The position numbers and the translations under genes were made by a program. Positions 27,152-34,184 of a stretch of 64,000 nt of DNA are shown in pieces. The first letter of the stretch is position 1, and every line of letters begins with the position of its first letter. Below the pieces are notes generated by a model, which had not been told where the DNA came from, made no database searches, and saw only the letters and a program-made list of their open reading frames with translations. Source of the DNA: Sulfurivermis sp040755915 (GTDB lineage: Bacteria; Pseudomonadota; Gammaproteobacteria; Thiohalomonadales; Thiohalomonadaceae); contig JBFLWM010000025.1 of assembly GCA_040755915.1 (NCBI GenBank), positions 24,376 to 88,375 of the forward strand, given 5' to 3'.

Positions 27152-27186
27152 CTTCGTCAGCCCATCAACCTACACAACTGAAATCG

Positions 27187-27726
27187 TTATTCGTTGTCCA
27201 GCGCCGCCCGGATCAGGCGCACCATCGCCTCGCTGTCCCACGCCTGCGGGCCGGCCTTGCCGGCGAGCAGGCGGCCCTGGCGGTCGAGCAGGTAGGTGAC
27301 CGGCACACCGGCGGCGCGGTAGGCGTCGGCGGTGCGTTGGGTGGTATCGATCAGAATGTCGAACGCCACTGCGCGGTCACCGAGAAAGCGCTCCACCCCG
27401 GCCGGGTCGTCGGCCACCGTCACCGCCAGCACGGTGAACTCCGCGCCGCCCACCTGCGCCTGCAGGCGCTCCAGCGAGGGAAACTCCTCGCGGCAGGGCG
27501 GGCACCAACTGCCCCAGAAATTGAGCAGCACCACGCGGCCGTGATACTCCGCCTTGCTGCGCACCGTGCCGGCGCGATCCGGCAGGCGGAAGGCCGGCCC
27601 CTTGAGCGGCACCGGATAGGTCTCCATGCCCGCTGCGCGTGCCAGCTCTGCATCGAGCGGCGCGGCGGCCAGCCCCGCGCTGAACAGCAGCACGGCGATC
27701 GGCAGCAGTGACCAGATCCCCCGCAT
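27187..27726 (-). CDS. TlpA/ResA-like periplasmic thiol-disulfide protein
   Basis: 179 residues with a signal peptide (about residues 1-21) and the thioredoxin motif WGSWCPPC, Cys75 and Cys78. GVPVTYLLD carries the cis-proline loop. Family members reduce disulfides for cytochrome c maturation or for partner enzymes. In this operon it may reduce or resolve persulfides on the neighbouring rhodanese or small D-PPG-x-RC proteins (inference). ATG 27726 has CAGGG upstream; the frame is open further upstream but overlaps the preceding gene. Confidence 0.87.
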   Translation of the reverse strand: MRGIWSLLPIAVLLFSAGLAAAPLDAELARAAGMETYPVPLKGPAFRLPDRAGTVRSKAEYHGRVVLLNFWGSWCPPCREEFPSLERLQAQVGGAEFTVLAVTVADDPAGVERFLGDRAVAFDILIDTTQRTADAYRAAGVPVTYLLDRQGRLLAGKAGPQAWDSEAMVRLIRAALDNE

Positions 27727-27739
27727 CGCGCCCTGTCCC

Positions 27740-28090
27740 CTACAGACAGCCCTTGAAGAAGGTGCGCGCGCCGCTGGTTTCCAGCACGTCCATGCGCACC
27801 GCCTGGATGGCGCCGTCGGCGATGTTGCCGGTGAGGCGCACCTTCTTGCTGTAGGCCTGATCCACGTCCTGCACGCGCACGGCGGCGGCACCGCCGTAGC
27901 TGAAGGGATAGGCCGCGCCGCTCTCCAGCAGCAGCACCGGGTCGTCGATATGGCGCAGCGGACAGTCGGCGACGCGCAGCTCACCGGCGCAGGGGCGGCC
28001 GACGATCCAGCCCTCCCAGGTCGGCAGCGGCTCGGCGGCAAAGACGCCGGCCGGCAACAACGCCAGGGTGAGCAGCACACGGCGCATCAT
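27740..28090 (-). CDS. Small secreted protein of unknown function
   Basis: 116 residues with a signal peptide (cleavage near GVFA-AEPLP, residue 18). The mature part has three cysteines, in GRPCAG, VADCPL and the C-terminal FFKGCL. I do not recognise the family. The start overlaps the stop of the upstream D-PPG-x-RC gene (ATGA), so it is translationally coupled. The C-terminal cysteine two residues from the end is reminiscent of sulfur-carrier tails, but this is only a visual impression. Confidence 0.72.
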   Translation of the reverse strand: MMRRVLLTLALLPAGVFAAEPLPTWEGWIVGRPCAGELRVADCPLRHIDDPVLLLESGAAYPFSYGGAAAVRVQDVDQAYSKKVRLTGNIADGAIQAVRMDVLETSGARTFFKGCL

Positions 28091-28446
28091 TTCGGCACCT
28101 CGCCGATGGCCGCCGTGAACGCGGCCACGGCCGGATCGATCTCGGCCAGCCGTCCCGGCTTGTCCTGGCGCGGCACGCCGGCCTGTTCCAGGGCGGTGGC
28201 AAGGAGCGCGGCGTCGGCGACGCCGTTGCGGGCATCGCCGTGCGCCGTGATTACCTTCCCGCCGACATAGACGGCCGGCGCACGCGCGTCCGCGCCGGCC
28301 GTGGAGCGCGGCAACAGGCGGATGGTCACCTTGAAGCGGTTGGCGATCTCCAGGGCCGCCGCGAGATTGCGGTTGCAGCGGATGCCGGGCGGATCGTTGC
28401 TGACGAGCAGCAGTTCCGGCGGGAAGCTTGGGTCGCTGTGAGTCAT
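28087..28446 (-). CDS. Small D-PPG-x-RC family protein, second copy
   Basis: 119 residues without a signal peptide. LLLVSNDPPGIRCNRN (13-28) and APAVYVGGKVI (about 55-65) align with the gene immediately upstream and with 20047-20352; the C-terminal LEQAGVPRQDKPGRLAEI is shared only with its neighbour. Cys25 is the single conserved cysteine. ATG 28446 follows GAGGTG at about seven bases; an earlier ATG at 28467 overlaps the previous stop. A thioredoxin-like sulfur carrier or redox partner is possible but unproven. Confidence 0.72.
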   Translation of the reverse strand: MTHSDPSFPPELLLVSNDPPGIRCNRNLAAALEIANRFKVTIRLLPRSTAGADARAPAVYVGGKVITAHGDARNGVADAALLATALEQAGVPRQDKPGRLAEIDPAVAAFTAAIGEVPK

Positions 28447-28463
28447 GGCATCACCTCGCGGGC

Positions 28464-28904
28464 TCATTGCACGGTCTTGATGGCCTCTTTCAGCTTCTCG
28501 AACTCGGACTTGATCTCGGTCAGCCGGCCGCCCTGCTCCTGCTTGGGCACGCCCTCCAGTTCCAGGATGTCGGCCAGGGTGGTGTAGTCGATCATGCCGT
28601 TGAGGTTGCCGCCGTCCACGGCGATGAGATCGGTGCCGTAGTAGACGGCCGGGGCCTTGGCGCCGGGGCCGGCGAAGGTCACCGGGATCAGCTGCACCGG
28701 GATCTTGTAGAGGTTCGACAGCTCGGCGGCCACCTGCATGTTGTTGTTGCAGCGCAGGCCCGGCGGGTCGCGGCCGATCAGGGTCAGCACCTTCTGGCCG
28801 TCGATCTCGGTGGCGCCCGGCGGGGCCGCATGGGTCAGCGGCGCGGCGGTGATCAGAAGTACCAGCAGCAGAAACAGCGAAAGCGGGGTGTATGTTCCGG
28901 TCAT
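28464..28904 (-). CDS. Small D-PPG-x-RC family protein, exported copy
   Basis: 146 residues with a signal peptide (about residues 1-26). LTLIGRDPPGLRCNNNMQVA carries the single cysteine, followed by APAVYYGTDLIAVDGG and a C-terminal LEGVPKQEQGGRLTEIKSEF. It is the exported member of three paralogues in this operon, so the family is present on both sides of the membrane. Strong ribosome site GGAGGAG upstream of ATG 28904. No known function. Confidence 0.75.
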   Translation of the reverse strand: MTGTYTPLSLFLLLVLLITAAPLTHAAPPGATEIDGQKVLTLIGRDPPGLRCNNNMQVAAELSNLYKIPVQLIPVTFAGPGAKAPAVYYGTDLIAVDGGNLNGMIDYTTLADILELEGVPKQEQGGRLTEIKSEFEKLKEAIKTVQ

Positions 28905-28936
28905 GGTCCTGTCTCCTCCTTCTCGTTATGGGCAAG

Positions 28937-29710
28937 TCAGATGATCTGGTTGGCCAGGATGTAGGTGGCCACCAGCATCAGGAATACGGCGAAGCCCTTT
29001 TTCAGTGCCTCGCCCGAGACGCGATGGGCGAGCTGGGTGCCGGCCACGCTGCCGGCCACGGCGACCGCAGTGAATACCGCCATCAGGTGATAATCGATGG
29101 TCACCTGGCCGAGGTAACCGGCGAAGCCGGCGTAGGACTTGATGGCGACGATGGCCAGGGAGCTGCCGATGGCCTGCTTCATGGGCAGGCGCGAGAGCAG
29201 CACCAGGGCGGGGACGATGAGAAAGCCGCCGCCGACGCCCACCAGCCCGGTCAGGGCGCCGACGACGATGCCGTGCACCGCCACATGGACCATGCAGCGG
29301 CCGGAGGCGCACACCTCCTCGCCGATCACCGCTGCGGCGCCGACGGAGCGGTGCGGCGCTGCCGGCTTGAGCATCTTCCAGGCGGCGGCGTACATCACCA
29401 GGGCGAACAGGGTGAGCTGAACCACCACCGGCGTGATCACCCCGAGGCGGGCGCCGGCATAGGTGCCGAAGATGCCGAAAAAGCCGAATACGGCGGTGAC
29501 CTTGAGATTGACGTTGCCCTTGTGCCAGTGCTGCAGGGCGGTGATGGTGGCGGTGATCGCCACGATGCCCAGGCTCATGGCGATGGCCGACTTGGGTTCC
29601 ACCTGGAGCAGATAGAGCAGGGCGGGGGTGGTGATGATGGAGCCGCCGCTGCCGAAGATGCCGAGCACGATGCCGGTGGCGAGGCCGGCCAGGATGGCGC
29701 TGAGAGTCAT
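28937..29710 (-). CDS. TauE/SafE-type sulfite exporter family permease
   Basis: 257 residues, about eight membrane helices. Both halves show the family glycine signature: LGIFGSGGSIITTPAL (16-31) and LTGLVGVGGGFLIVPAL (about 154-170). Members move sulfite, sulfoacetate or other organosulfur anions. CASGRC in the central loop (about 133-138) is unusual and could bind sulfur or metal. First gene of the 11-gene unit; an ATTCAA-N8-TTGAAT dyad lies about 33 bases upstream of its start. GAGGGGG precedes ATG 29710. Confidence 0.87.
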   Translation of the reverse strand: MTLSAILAGLATGIVLGIFGSGGSIITTPALLYLLQVEPKSAIAMSLGIVAITATITALQHWHKGNVNLKVTAVFGFFGIFGTYAGARLGVITPVVVQLTLFALVMYAAAWKMLKPAAPHRSVGAAAVIGEEVCASGRCMVHVAVHGIVVGALTGLVGVGGGFLIVPALVLLSRLPMKQAIGSSLAIVAIKSYAGFAGYLGQVTIDYHLMAVFTAVAVAGSVAGTQLAHRVSGEALKKGFAVFLMLVATYILANQII

Positions 29711-29728
29711 GGTGAAATTCCCCCTCGA

Positions 29729-29762
29729 TGAATGTATTATGCATTCAATAGATCAATTGAAT
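29729..29762 (-). promoter_or_regulatory. Overlapping operator dyads upstream of the permease operon
   Basis: ATTCAA-TAGATCAA-TTGAAT (29743-29762) is a perfect 6-8-6 dyad identical in layout to 48644-48663 by the ArsR-rhodanese gene. A second dyad TGAATG-N7-CATTCA (29729-29747) overlaps it. TAATAC on the minus strand (29735-29740) could be the -10 box, so binding here would block polymerase. Confidence 0.6.
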
Positions 29763-29809
29763 ATTAGTCAAGGGGCGACCGGAAATTTTCCATGCCGGTT
29801 TTCGGGGTT

Positions 29810-29953
29810 TAACAGCTTGCTGAAAAGGTCTCAGGCGGATGCCAGACAAGGCGCAAAACGGCGAAAAGGCGGAGTTTGCACGTCGTAAATGAGCATTTTG
29901 AGCCGTTTTGCAACGCAGGATGGCGCCGCCCGAGAGTTTTCAGCAAGCTGTTA
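29810..29953. mobile_element. MITE-like element with 17-bp terminal inverted repeats
   Basis: 144 bases flanked by perfect inverted repeats TAACAGCTTGCTGAAAA (29810-29826) and its inverse (29937-29953). The interior contains GGCGCAAAACGGCGAAAAGG and a mirrored GAGCCGTTTTGC. It has no coding capacity and resembles a widespread noncoding repeat of gammaproteobacteria (from memory). It sits between the divergent permease operon and the DsrE-like gene. Confidence 0.75.
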
Positions 29954-29983
29954 ATGAACCGCCGGATGAAACAGGAGCAAGCC

Positions 29984-30304
29984 ATGAAACTGGGACTGGT
30001 GATCTACAGCAACGACCCGGAGACGGTGTGGAACGCCTTCCGCCTCGGGGTGCACAGCCTGAAGCAGGGCGACGCGGTCGGCGCCTTCCTGCTCGGGCGC
30101 GGCGTTGAGGCGGAGGGATTGGCCGACAGCCGTTTTCCGGTGGCGGAAGTGATGCGGGACTTCGTCGCGGCCGGCGGCAGCGTGCTGGCCTGCGGCACCT
30201 GCCTCAAGCTGCGCCAGCAGGGCAGTTCGGACCTGTGTCCGCTGTCGACCCTGGCCGACCTGCATGCCCTGGTCCGCGACAGCGACAGGGTGCTGACGTT
30301 CTGA
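29984..30304 (+). CDS. DsrE/TusD-family protein
   Basis: 106 residues. The start MKLGLVIYSNDPETVWNAFR and VLACGTCLKLR (about 71-81) with a terminal DRVLTF are the pattern of DsrE-like small proteins, which carry or sense sulfur on a conserved cysteine; CGTC is at 74-77. AGGAG lies eight bases before ATG 29984. It is divergent from the permease-molybdoenzyme unit and separated from it by the MITE-like element, so a functional tie is likely but not shown. Confidence 0.82.
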   Translation: MKLGLVIYSNDPETVWNAFRLGVHSLKQGDAVGAFLLGRGVEAEGLADSRFPVAEVMRDFVAAGGSVLACGTCLKLRQQGSSDLCPLSTLADLHALVRDSDRVLTF

Positions 30305-30394
30305 GGGACGGCCGGCGGAATGAATCGGACGCCGCCGGCATCTCTCATCTCATATGAAATCTTGACGTGGTGCCGTGGCACCCCAGGCCTACTC

Positions 30395-31357
30395 ATGCAG
30401 ACCCAACCGGATGTCCTCGCCCTGCGCGCCCATTTGCAGCAGATCATCGTCGGCCAGCACGACCTGCTCGACCGCCTGCTCATCGCCCTGCTCACCGGCG
30501 GCCACCTGCTGCTGGAAGGGCCGCCGGGGCTGGCCAAGACCACCGCGGTCAACGCGCTGGCCGGCGGCGTGCACGCCCGTTTCCAGCGTGTGCAGTTCAC
30601 CCCCGACCTGATGCCCGGCGACCTCACCGGCAGCGAGATCTTCGACCCGGAGCAGCATGCCTTCCGCTTCGTGCCCGGCCCGCTGTTTCACGAGATCGTG
30701 CTGGCCGACGAGATCAACCGCGCGCCGCCCAAGGTGCAGTCGGCCCTGCTGGAGGCCATGGCCGAGCACCAGATCACCGTGGGCGGCGTCACCCGCGACC
30801 TGCCCGAACTGTTCGTGGTGATGGCGACGCAGAACCCGCTGGAGCAGAGCGGCACCTACCCGCTGCCGGAGGCCCAGCTCGATCGCTTCCTGCTGCATGT
30901 GGTGCTGACCTATCCGGACCGCGACGAGGAGCTGGAGATATTGCAGCGCGACCGCCGCCGCCACTTTGGCGGCGACCCCGCCGTGCTGGAGTCGCCGCTG
31001 CAGCCGGCCACGGTGCTCGCCGCGCGGCGCGAGGTGGCCGAGGTGCATGTGGAGACGCTGCTGGAGCGCTACATCGTCGACCTGGTGGCCGCCACCCGCG
31101 ACCTGGCCCAGGTGGACCCGGCCTGGGCGGAGTTCCTGCTCGCCGGCGCCTCGCCGCGCGCCTCCATCGCCCTGCTGCGCGCCGCCAGCGCCCTGGCCTA
31201 CCTGCGCGGCCGCGACTACGTCATCCCCGAGGACATCGTCGCCATGGCGCCCGACGTGTTGCGCCACCGCCTGGTGCTGGGCTATGCCGCCCGCGCCGCC
31301 GGCGTGGACGCCGATGCCATCGTGCGGCGCATCCTCGCGTTCGTGCCGGTGCCGTGA
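30395..31357 (+). CDS. moxR: MoxR-family AAA+ ATPase
   Basis: 320 residues. Walker A is LEGPPGLAKTT (about 45-55), Walker B IVLADEINRAPPK (about 106-118), sensor 1 VMATQNPLEQ (about 144-153). MoxR ATPases act as chaperones with von Willebrand factor A proteins, which are encoded downstream (batA, batB). First gene of a seven-kilobase operon-like block. ATG 30395 is chosen by family length; an earlier in-frame start at 30320 would add 25 unconserved residues. Confidence 0.88.
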   Translation: MQTQPDVLALRAHLQQIIVGQHDLLDRLLIALLTGGHLLLEGPPGLAKTTAVNALAGGVHARFQRVQFTPDLMPGDLTGSEIFDPEQHAFRFVPGPLFHEIVLADEINRAPPKVQSALLEAMAEHQITVGGVTRDLPELFVVMATQNPLEQSGTYPLPEAQLDRFLLHVVLTYPDRDEELEILQRDRRRHFGGDPAVLESPLQPATVLAARREVAEVHVETLLERYIVDLVAATRDLAQVDPAWAEFLLAGASPRASIALLRAASALAYLRGRDYVIPEDIVAMAPDVLRHRLVLGYAARAAGVDADAIVRRILAFVPVP

Positions 31358-31389
31358 GTTGGTGGAGGAGACGAAGAACCTCAACCCTT

Positions 31390-31452
31390 GCCGCAGAGAC
31401 GCGGAGGCGCAGAGAAATGGAACCTGAATTCCTCTGCGTCTCTGCGTCTGGG
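31390..31452. repeat. GCAGAGACGC-type inverted repeat between moxR and the DUF58 gene
   Basis: CCGCAGAGACGCGGAGGCGC on the left and the inverse CCTCTGCGTCTCTGCGTC on the right form a hairpin of the dispersed CGCAGAG type. No gene in the 181-base gap. Confidence 0.65.
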
Positions 31453-31538
31453 AAACATGTTCCAGACATTTCCAACCGACTACATCCATGTAGTCGTCCG
31501 CGGCGATGTTTTACCGTTAAGAATTGGATATTTAAGCC

Positions 31539-32471
31539 ATGAAATCACTGGCAGCCCTGTTTGCGCGGCCGCGGCGCGGCGCGGTGGGTGCGCCGCTGCT
31601 CGACGCGGCGGAGATCGCCGCGCTGGCGCAGCGCGCCGGCAGCGCGGCCCTGCCGGCGCCGCGCGAGGTGGAGCAGCCGCGCCTGGGCGAGGCGCGTTCG
31701 CGCCGGCGCGGCAGCGGCCTGGACTACGAGGAGAGCCGTCCGTTCCAGCCCGGCGACGACTGGCGCCTGATGGACTGGCGCCTCAGTGCCCGCGCCGGGC
31801 AGTCCTACGTGAAGGTATTCCGCGAAGAGCGGCGGCCGCTGGTGTTCGTGCTGGTGGACCGCCGCGCCGCCATGCGTTTCGGCACCCGCGTACGGCTCAA
31901 GGCGGCGCAGGCGGCGCGGGCCGCCGCCCTCATCGCCTTCACCGCCCAGCGCCGCCAGGCGGCGGTCGCCGGGCTGCTGCTGGAGGAGGCGCCGCACTGG
32001 CTGGCGCCGTCCGCCACGGCCGATGCCGCGCTGCACCTGGCCCGGGCCGCAGCGCTGCCGGCGCCGCCGCTGGCCGCCGACACCGCCCCGGCCCTGCGCG
32101 CGGCGCTGTCCCGGCTGGCCGGCACGCTGGAGCGCGGCAGCGAGCTGTGGCTGCTGAGCGATTTCCACGACCTGGAGGCGGATTGCCGGCCGCTGCTGCT
32201 GCAACTGGCCAGCGAACACCAAGTGCGCGCGGTGCAGGTGCTGGACCCGGCCGAGCTGGCCCTGCCGCCGGTACCGGCCCTGCGCCTGTATGCGCCGGGC
32301 GGCGGGGCAGGCGTGACTGCCGACGGCGCCGCGGCCGCCTATGCCGCGGCGGCGGCGGAGTGGCTGGCGGAGCGGCGCGCGCTGTTCGCCGGCCTCGACA
32401 TCCCCTACCGCCTGCTGCTCACCGACAGCGAGGCCATCGAGCGGGAGCTGTTTTTTCAGGTCCGCAAATGA
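31539..32471 (+). CDS. DUF58 family protein
   Basis: 310 residues. SGLDYEESRPFQPGDDWRLMDW (about 60-81) is the DUF58 signature, and VFVLVDRRAAMRFGT resembles a degenerate VWA metal site. DUF58 proteins always accompany MoxR ATPases. The last three codons and the stop (CGCAAATGA) are supplied by a dispersed repeat element, so the natural C-terminus may have been changed by insertion. Confidence 0.87.
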   Translation: MKSLAALFARPRRGAVGAPLLDAAEIAALAQRAGSAALPAPREVEQPRLGEARSRRRGSGLDYEESRPFQPGDDWRLMDWRLSARAGQSYVKVFREERRPLVFVLVDRRAAMRFGTRVRLKAAQAARAAALIAFTAQRRQAAVAGLLLEEAPHWLAPSATADAALHLARAAALPAPPLAADTAPALRAALSRLAGTLERGSELWLLSDFHDLEADCRPLLLQLASEHQVRAVQVLDPAELALPPVPALRLYAPGGGAGVTADGAAAAYAAAAAEWLAERRALFAGLDIPYRLLLTDSEAIERELFFQVRK

Positions 32472-32744
32472 ACGCAAATAGACGCAAATATGGCGCCCTC
32501 TCCATAGGGCGGGCCGTGCCCGCCGCTTCGGTGCGCTTCCTTCTGGCGCGCCGAAATTCCGTCCATCCATGGACATCTTGGCTACCGGCTTCCTGCCTCT
32601 CGCCAAATACCGTCCATCCATGGCCATCTTGGCTACCGGCTTCCTGCCTCTCGCCAAATACCGTCCATCCATGGACATACCCACGACGCCCGCGGGGGCG
32701 CCCTAGGGTCACTTCATTTGCGTCCATTCGCGTTCATTTGCGGA
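32461..32744. repeat. Composite element: inverted CGCAAATGAACGC ends around 51-bp tandem repeats
   Basis: Left end TCCGCAAATGAACGCAAATA (from 32461) and the inverse right end (to 32743) are near-perfect 29-bp inverted repeats (two mismatches). Between them lies a CATAGGGCGGGCC motif (about 32502) and a 51-bp tandem array. The 346 bases from 32472 to 32817 hold no gene. Confidence 0.75.
32559..32676. repeat. 51-bp direct tandem repeat, two copies plus a partial third
   Basis: Units start CCGTCCATCCATGG at 32559, 32610 and 32661; the first two full units differ at one visible position (GGACATC versus GGCCATC). The third stops after about 16 bases. The unit length is a multiple of three but no gene frame covers it. 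Confidence 0.85.
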
Positions 32745-32817
32745 TTGAGTCGTTCTTTGGTGGTGACGAGGGGCAGTGCAGCATCACCTTACCCGCCGGA
32801 CGCCCTCGGCCAGCAGG

Positions 32818-33189
32818 ATGTCTGCGGTGAGCCAGGGGCTGATCGAAATCCTGCCGCCCGCGCCGCCGCCGGAGGCCGCACCGCTGTGGCTGGCCGCGCC
32901 CGTGGTGCTGGCGCTGCTGGCGGTTGCGCTACTGGGGCTGCGCTACTACCACGCCCCGCGCCGCCGGGCGCGGCGCCGCCTGCACCGATTGCGTGCCGCC
33001 GTGCAGGCCGGGCGCATCGAGGGCCGCGTCGCCGCCCACGCCCTGGCGGCGCTGCTGGGCGACGGCCTCGGCGCCATGCCGGCCGACCTCGCCGCGCCCC
33101 TGGCGGCGGCCCGTTTCGCCCCCGCCGAACCCGCCGACCTGAACGCGCTGCTCGCCGCCGCGGCGCGCCATCTGGAGGCGGCGAAGTGA
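32818..33189 (+). CDS. DUF4381 family membrane protein
   Basis: 123 residues with one membrane helix (about 22-42) after a proline-rich start (ILPPAPPPEAAPLWL) and then a basic helical domain (RRRARRRLHRLRAAV). This is the DUF4381 layout seen between DUF58 and batA genes. The start is uncertain: ATG 32818 fits the family, GTG 32776 would add 14 residues. Stop overlaps the batA GTG. Confidence 0.75.
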   Translation: MSAVSQGLIEILPPAPPPEAAPLWLAAPVVLALLAVALLGLRYYHAPRRRARRRLHRLRAAVQAGRIEGRVAAHALAALLGDGLGAMPADLAAPLAAARFAPAEPADLNALLAAAARHLEAAK

Positions 33190-34184
33190 TCCTGCTGGAG
33201 CATCCCGCCTGGCTGTGGCTGCTGCCGGCGCTCGCCGCCGTGGCCTGGCTGTGGCGCCGGCTGGGCGGCCCCGGCGAGCCGGCAACCCTCGCCGCCGGCC
33301 AGGCCGGCACGCGCCGCTTCCTGCACCCGCTGGCCCACCTGCTGCCGCGCGACGGCGCCGCGGCGGGCAAGCGCTGGCGCCTCGTCACCGCCTGGGCCGG
33401 CCTGGCCTTGCTGGTGCTGGCCCTGGCCCAGCCGGTGCGCCTCGGCGAGCGCCTGCCCGAGCCGCCGCGCCAGCGCGACATCGTGTTCATCGTCGATACC
33501 TCGGTGGGCATGCTGCTGCGCGACTACACCCTGGCCGGCGAGCGGCTGACGCGCATGGACATGCTCAAGCGCCTGCTGGACGAGCTGGTGCAGGGGCTGG
33601 CGGGCGATCGCATCGGTGTGGTGGCGTTCGGCGAGAGCGCCCACACCCTGGTGCCGCTCACGGCCGACCATGCCCTGGTACGGAGCCAGCTGGCGCGGCT
33701 GGAAAGCGGCCTCGCCGGCCGCTTCAAGGCCATCGGCGCCGCCGTGGCCCAGGCGGTGCAGGCGGCGCGGCGGGTGCAGGGCGGCGAGCGGCGCCTGCTG
33801 GTGCTGCTCACCGACGGCCAGCAGCCCACCGGCGCCATCGCCCCGCTGGCGGCGGCGCAACTGGCCGCCGACGAGGGCCTGGCGCTCTACACCGTGGCCA
33901 TCGGCGCGACCTCCTATGCCGCCGCCGAGGAGGGCGCGGGCAACCTCATCTATCACCCCGCCGACCTGGAGCTGCTGCGCGCCATGGCGGCGCAGACCGG
34001 CGCCCGCGCCTACCACGCCGACGGCAGCGCCGCCCTGGCCGCGGCGATCCGCGACATCACCGCCCGCCCTGCCGCGGCCGACGACCGGCCGCCGCGCCAC
34101 CGCCGCCTCCCGCTCTACCCCTGGCCGCTGCTGGCGGCGGCCCTGCTGCTGCTGACCGGCATGCTGCCGCGGAGGCGGGCATGA
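33186..34184 (+). CDS. batA: BatA-like von Willebrand factor A membrane protein
   Basis: 332 residues. A short hydrophobic start, a second helix near 70-85, then a VWA domain beginning IVFIVDTSVGML (about 99-110); the MIDAS triad is DxSxG instead of DxSxS, so metal binding may be altered. A C-terminal membrane helix follows (LLAAALLLLTGML). The GTG start overlaps the previous stop (GTGA), indicating coupling. BatA proteins form an envelope-stress complex with MoxR and BatB. Confidence 0.85.
   Translation: MILLEHPAWLWLLPALAAVAWLWRRLGGPGEPATLAAGQAGTRRFLHPLAHLLPRDGAAAGKRWRLVTAWAGLALLVLALAQPVRLGERLPEPPRQRDIVFIVDTSVGMLLRDYTLAGERLTRMDMLKRLLDELVQGLAGDRIGVVAFGESAHTLVPLTADHALVRSQLARLESGLAGRFKAIGAAVAQAVQAARRVQGGERRLLVLLTDGQQPTGAIAPLAAAQLAADEGLALYTVAIGATSYAAAEEGAGNLIYHPADLELLRAMAAQTGARAYHADGSAALAAAIRDITARPAAADDRPPRHRRLPLYPWPLLAAALLLLTGMLPRRRA

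Noticed and set aside
28447..28935. Extended N-terminus for the gene at 28087-28446
   Set aside because: The upstream frame runs antiphase through the exported paralogue gene; the ATG at 28446 with its ribosome site is sufficient.
32559..32676. Regular repeats that could suggest a CRISPR array
   Set aside because: Units are directly adjacent 51-bp tandem copies with no unique spacers and there are no cas genes.
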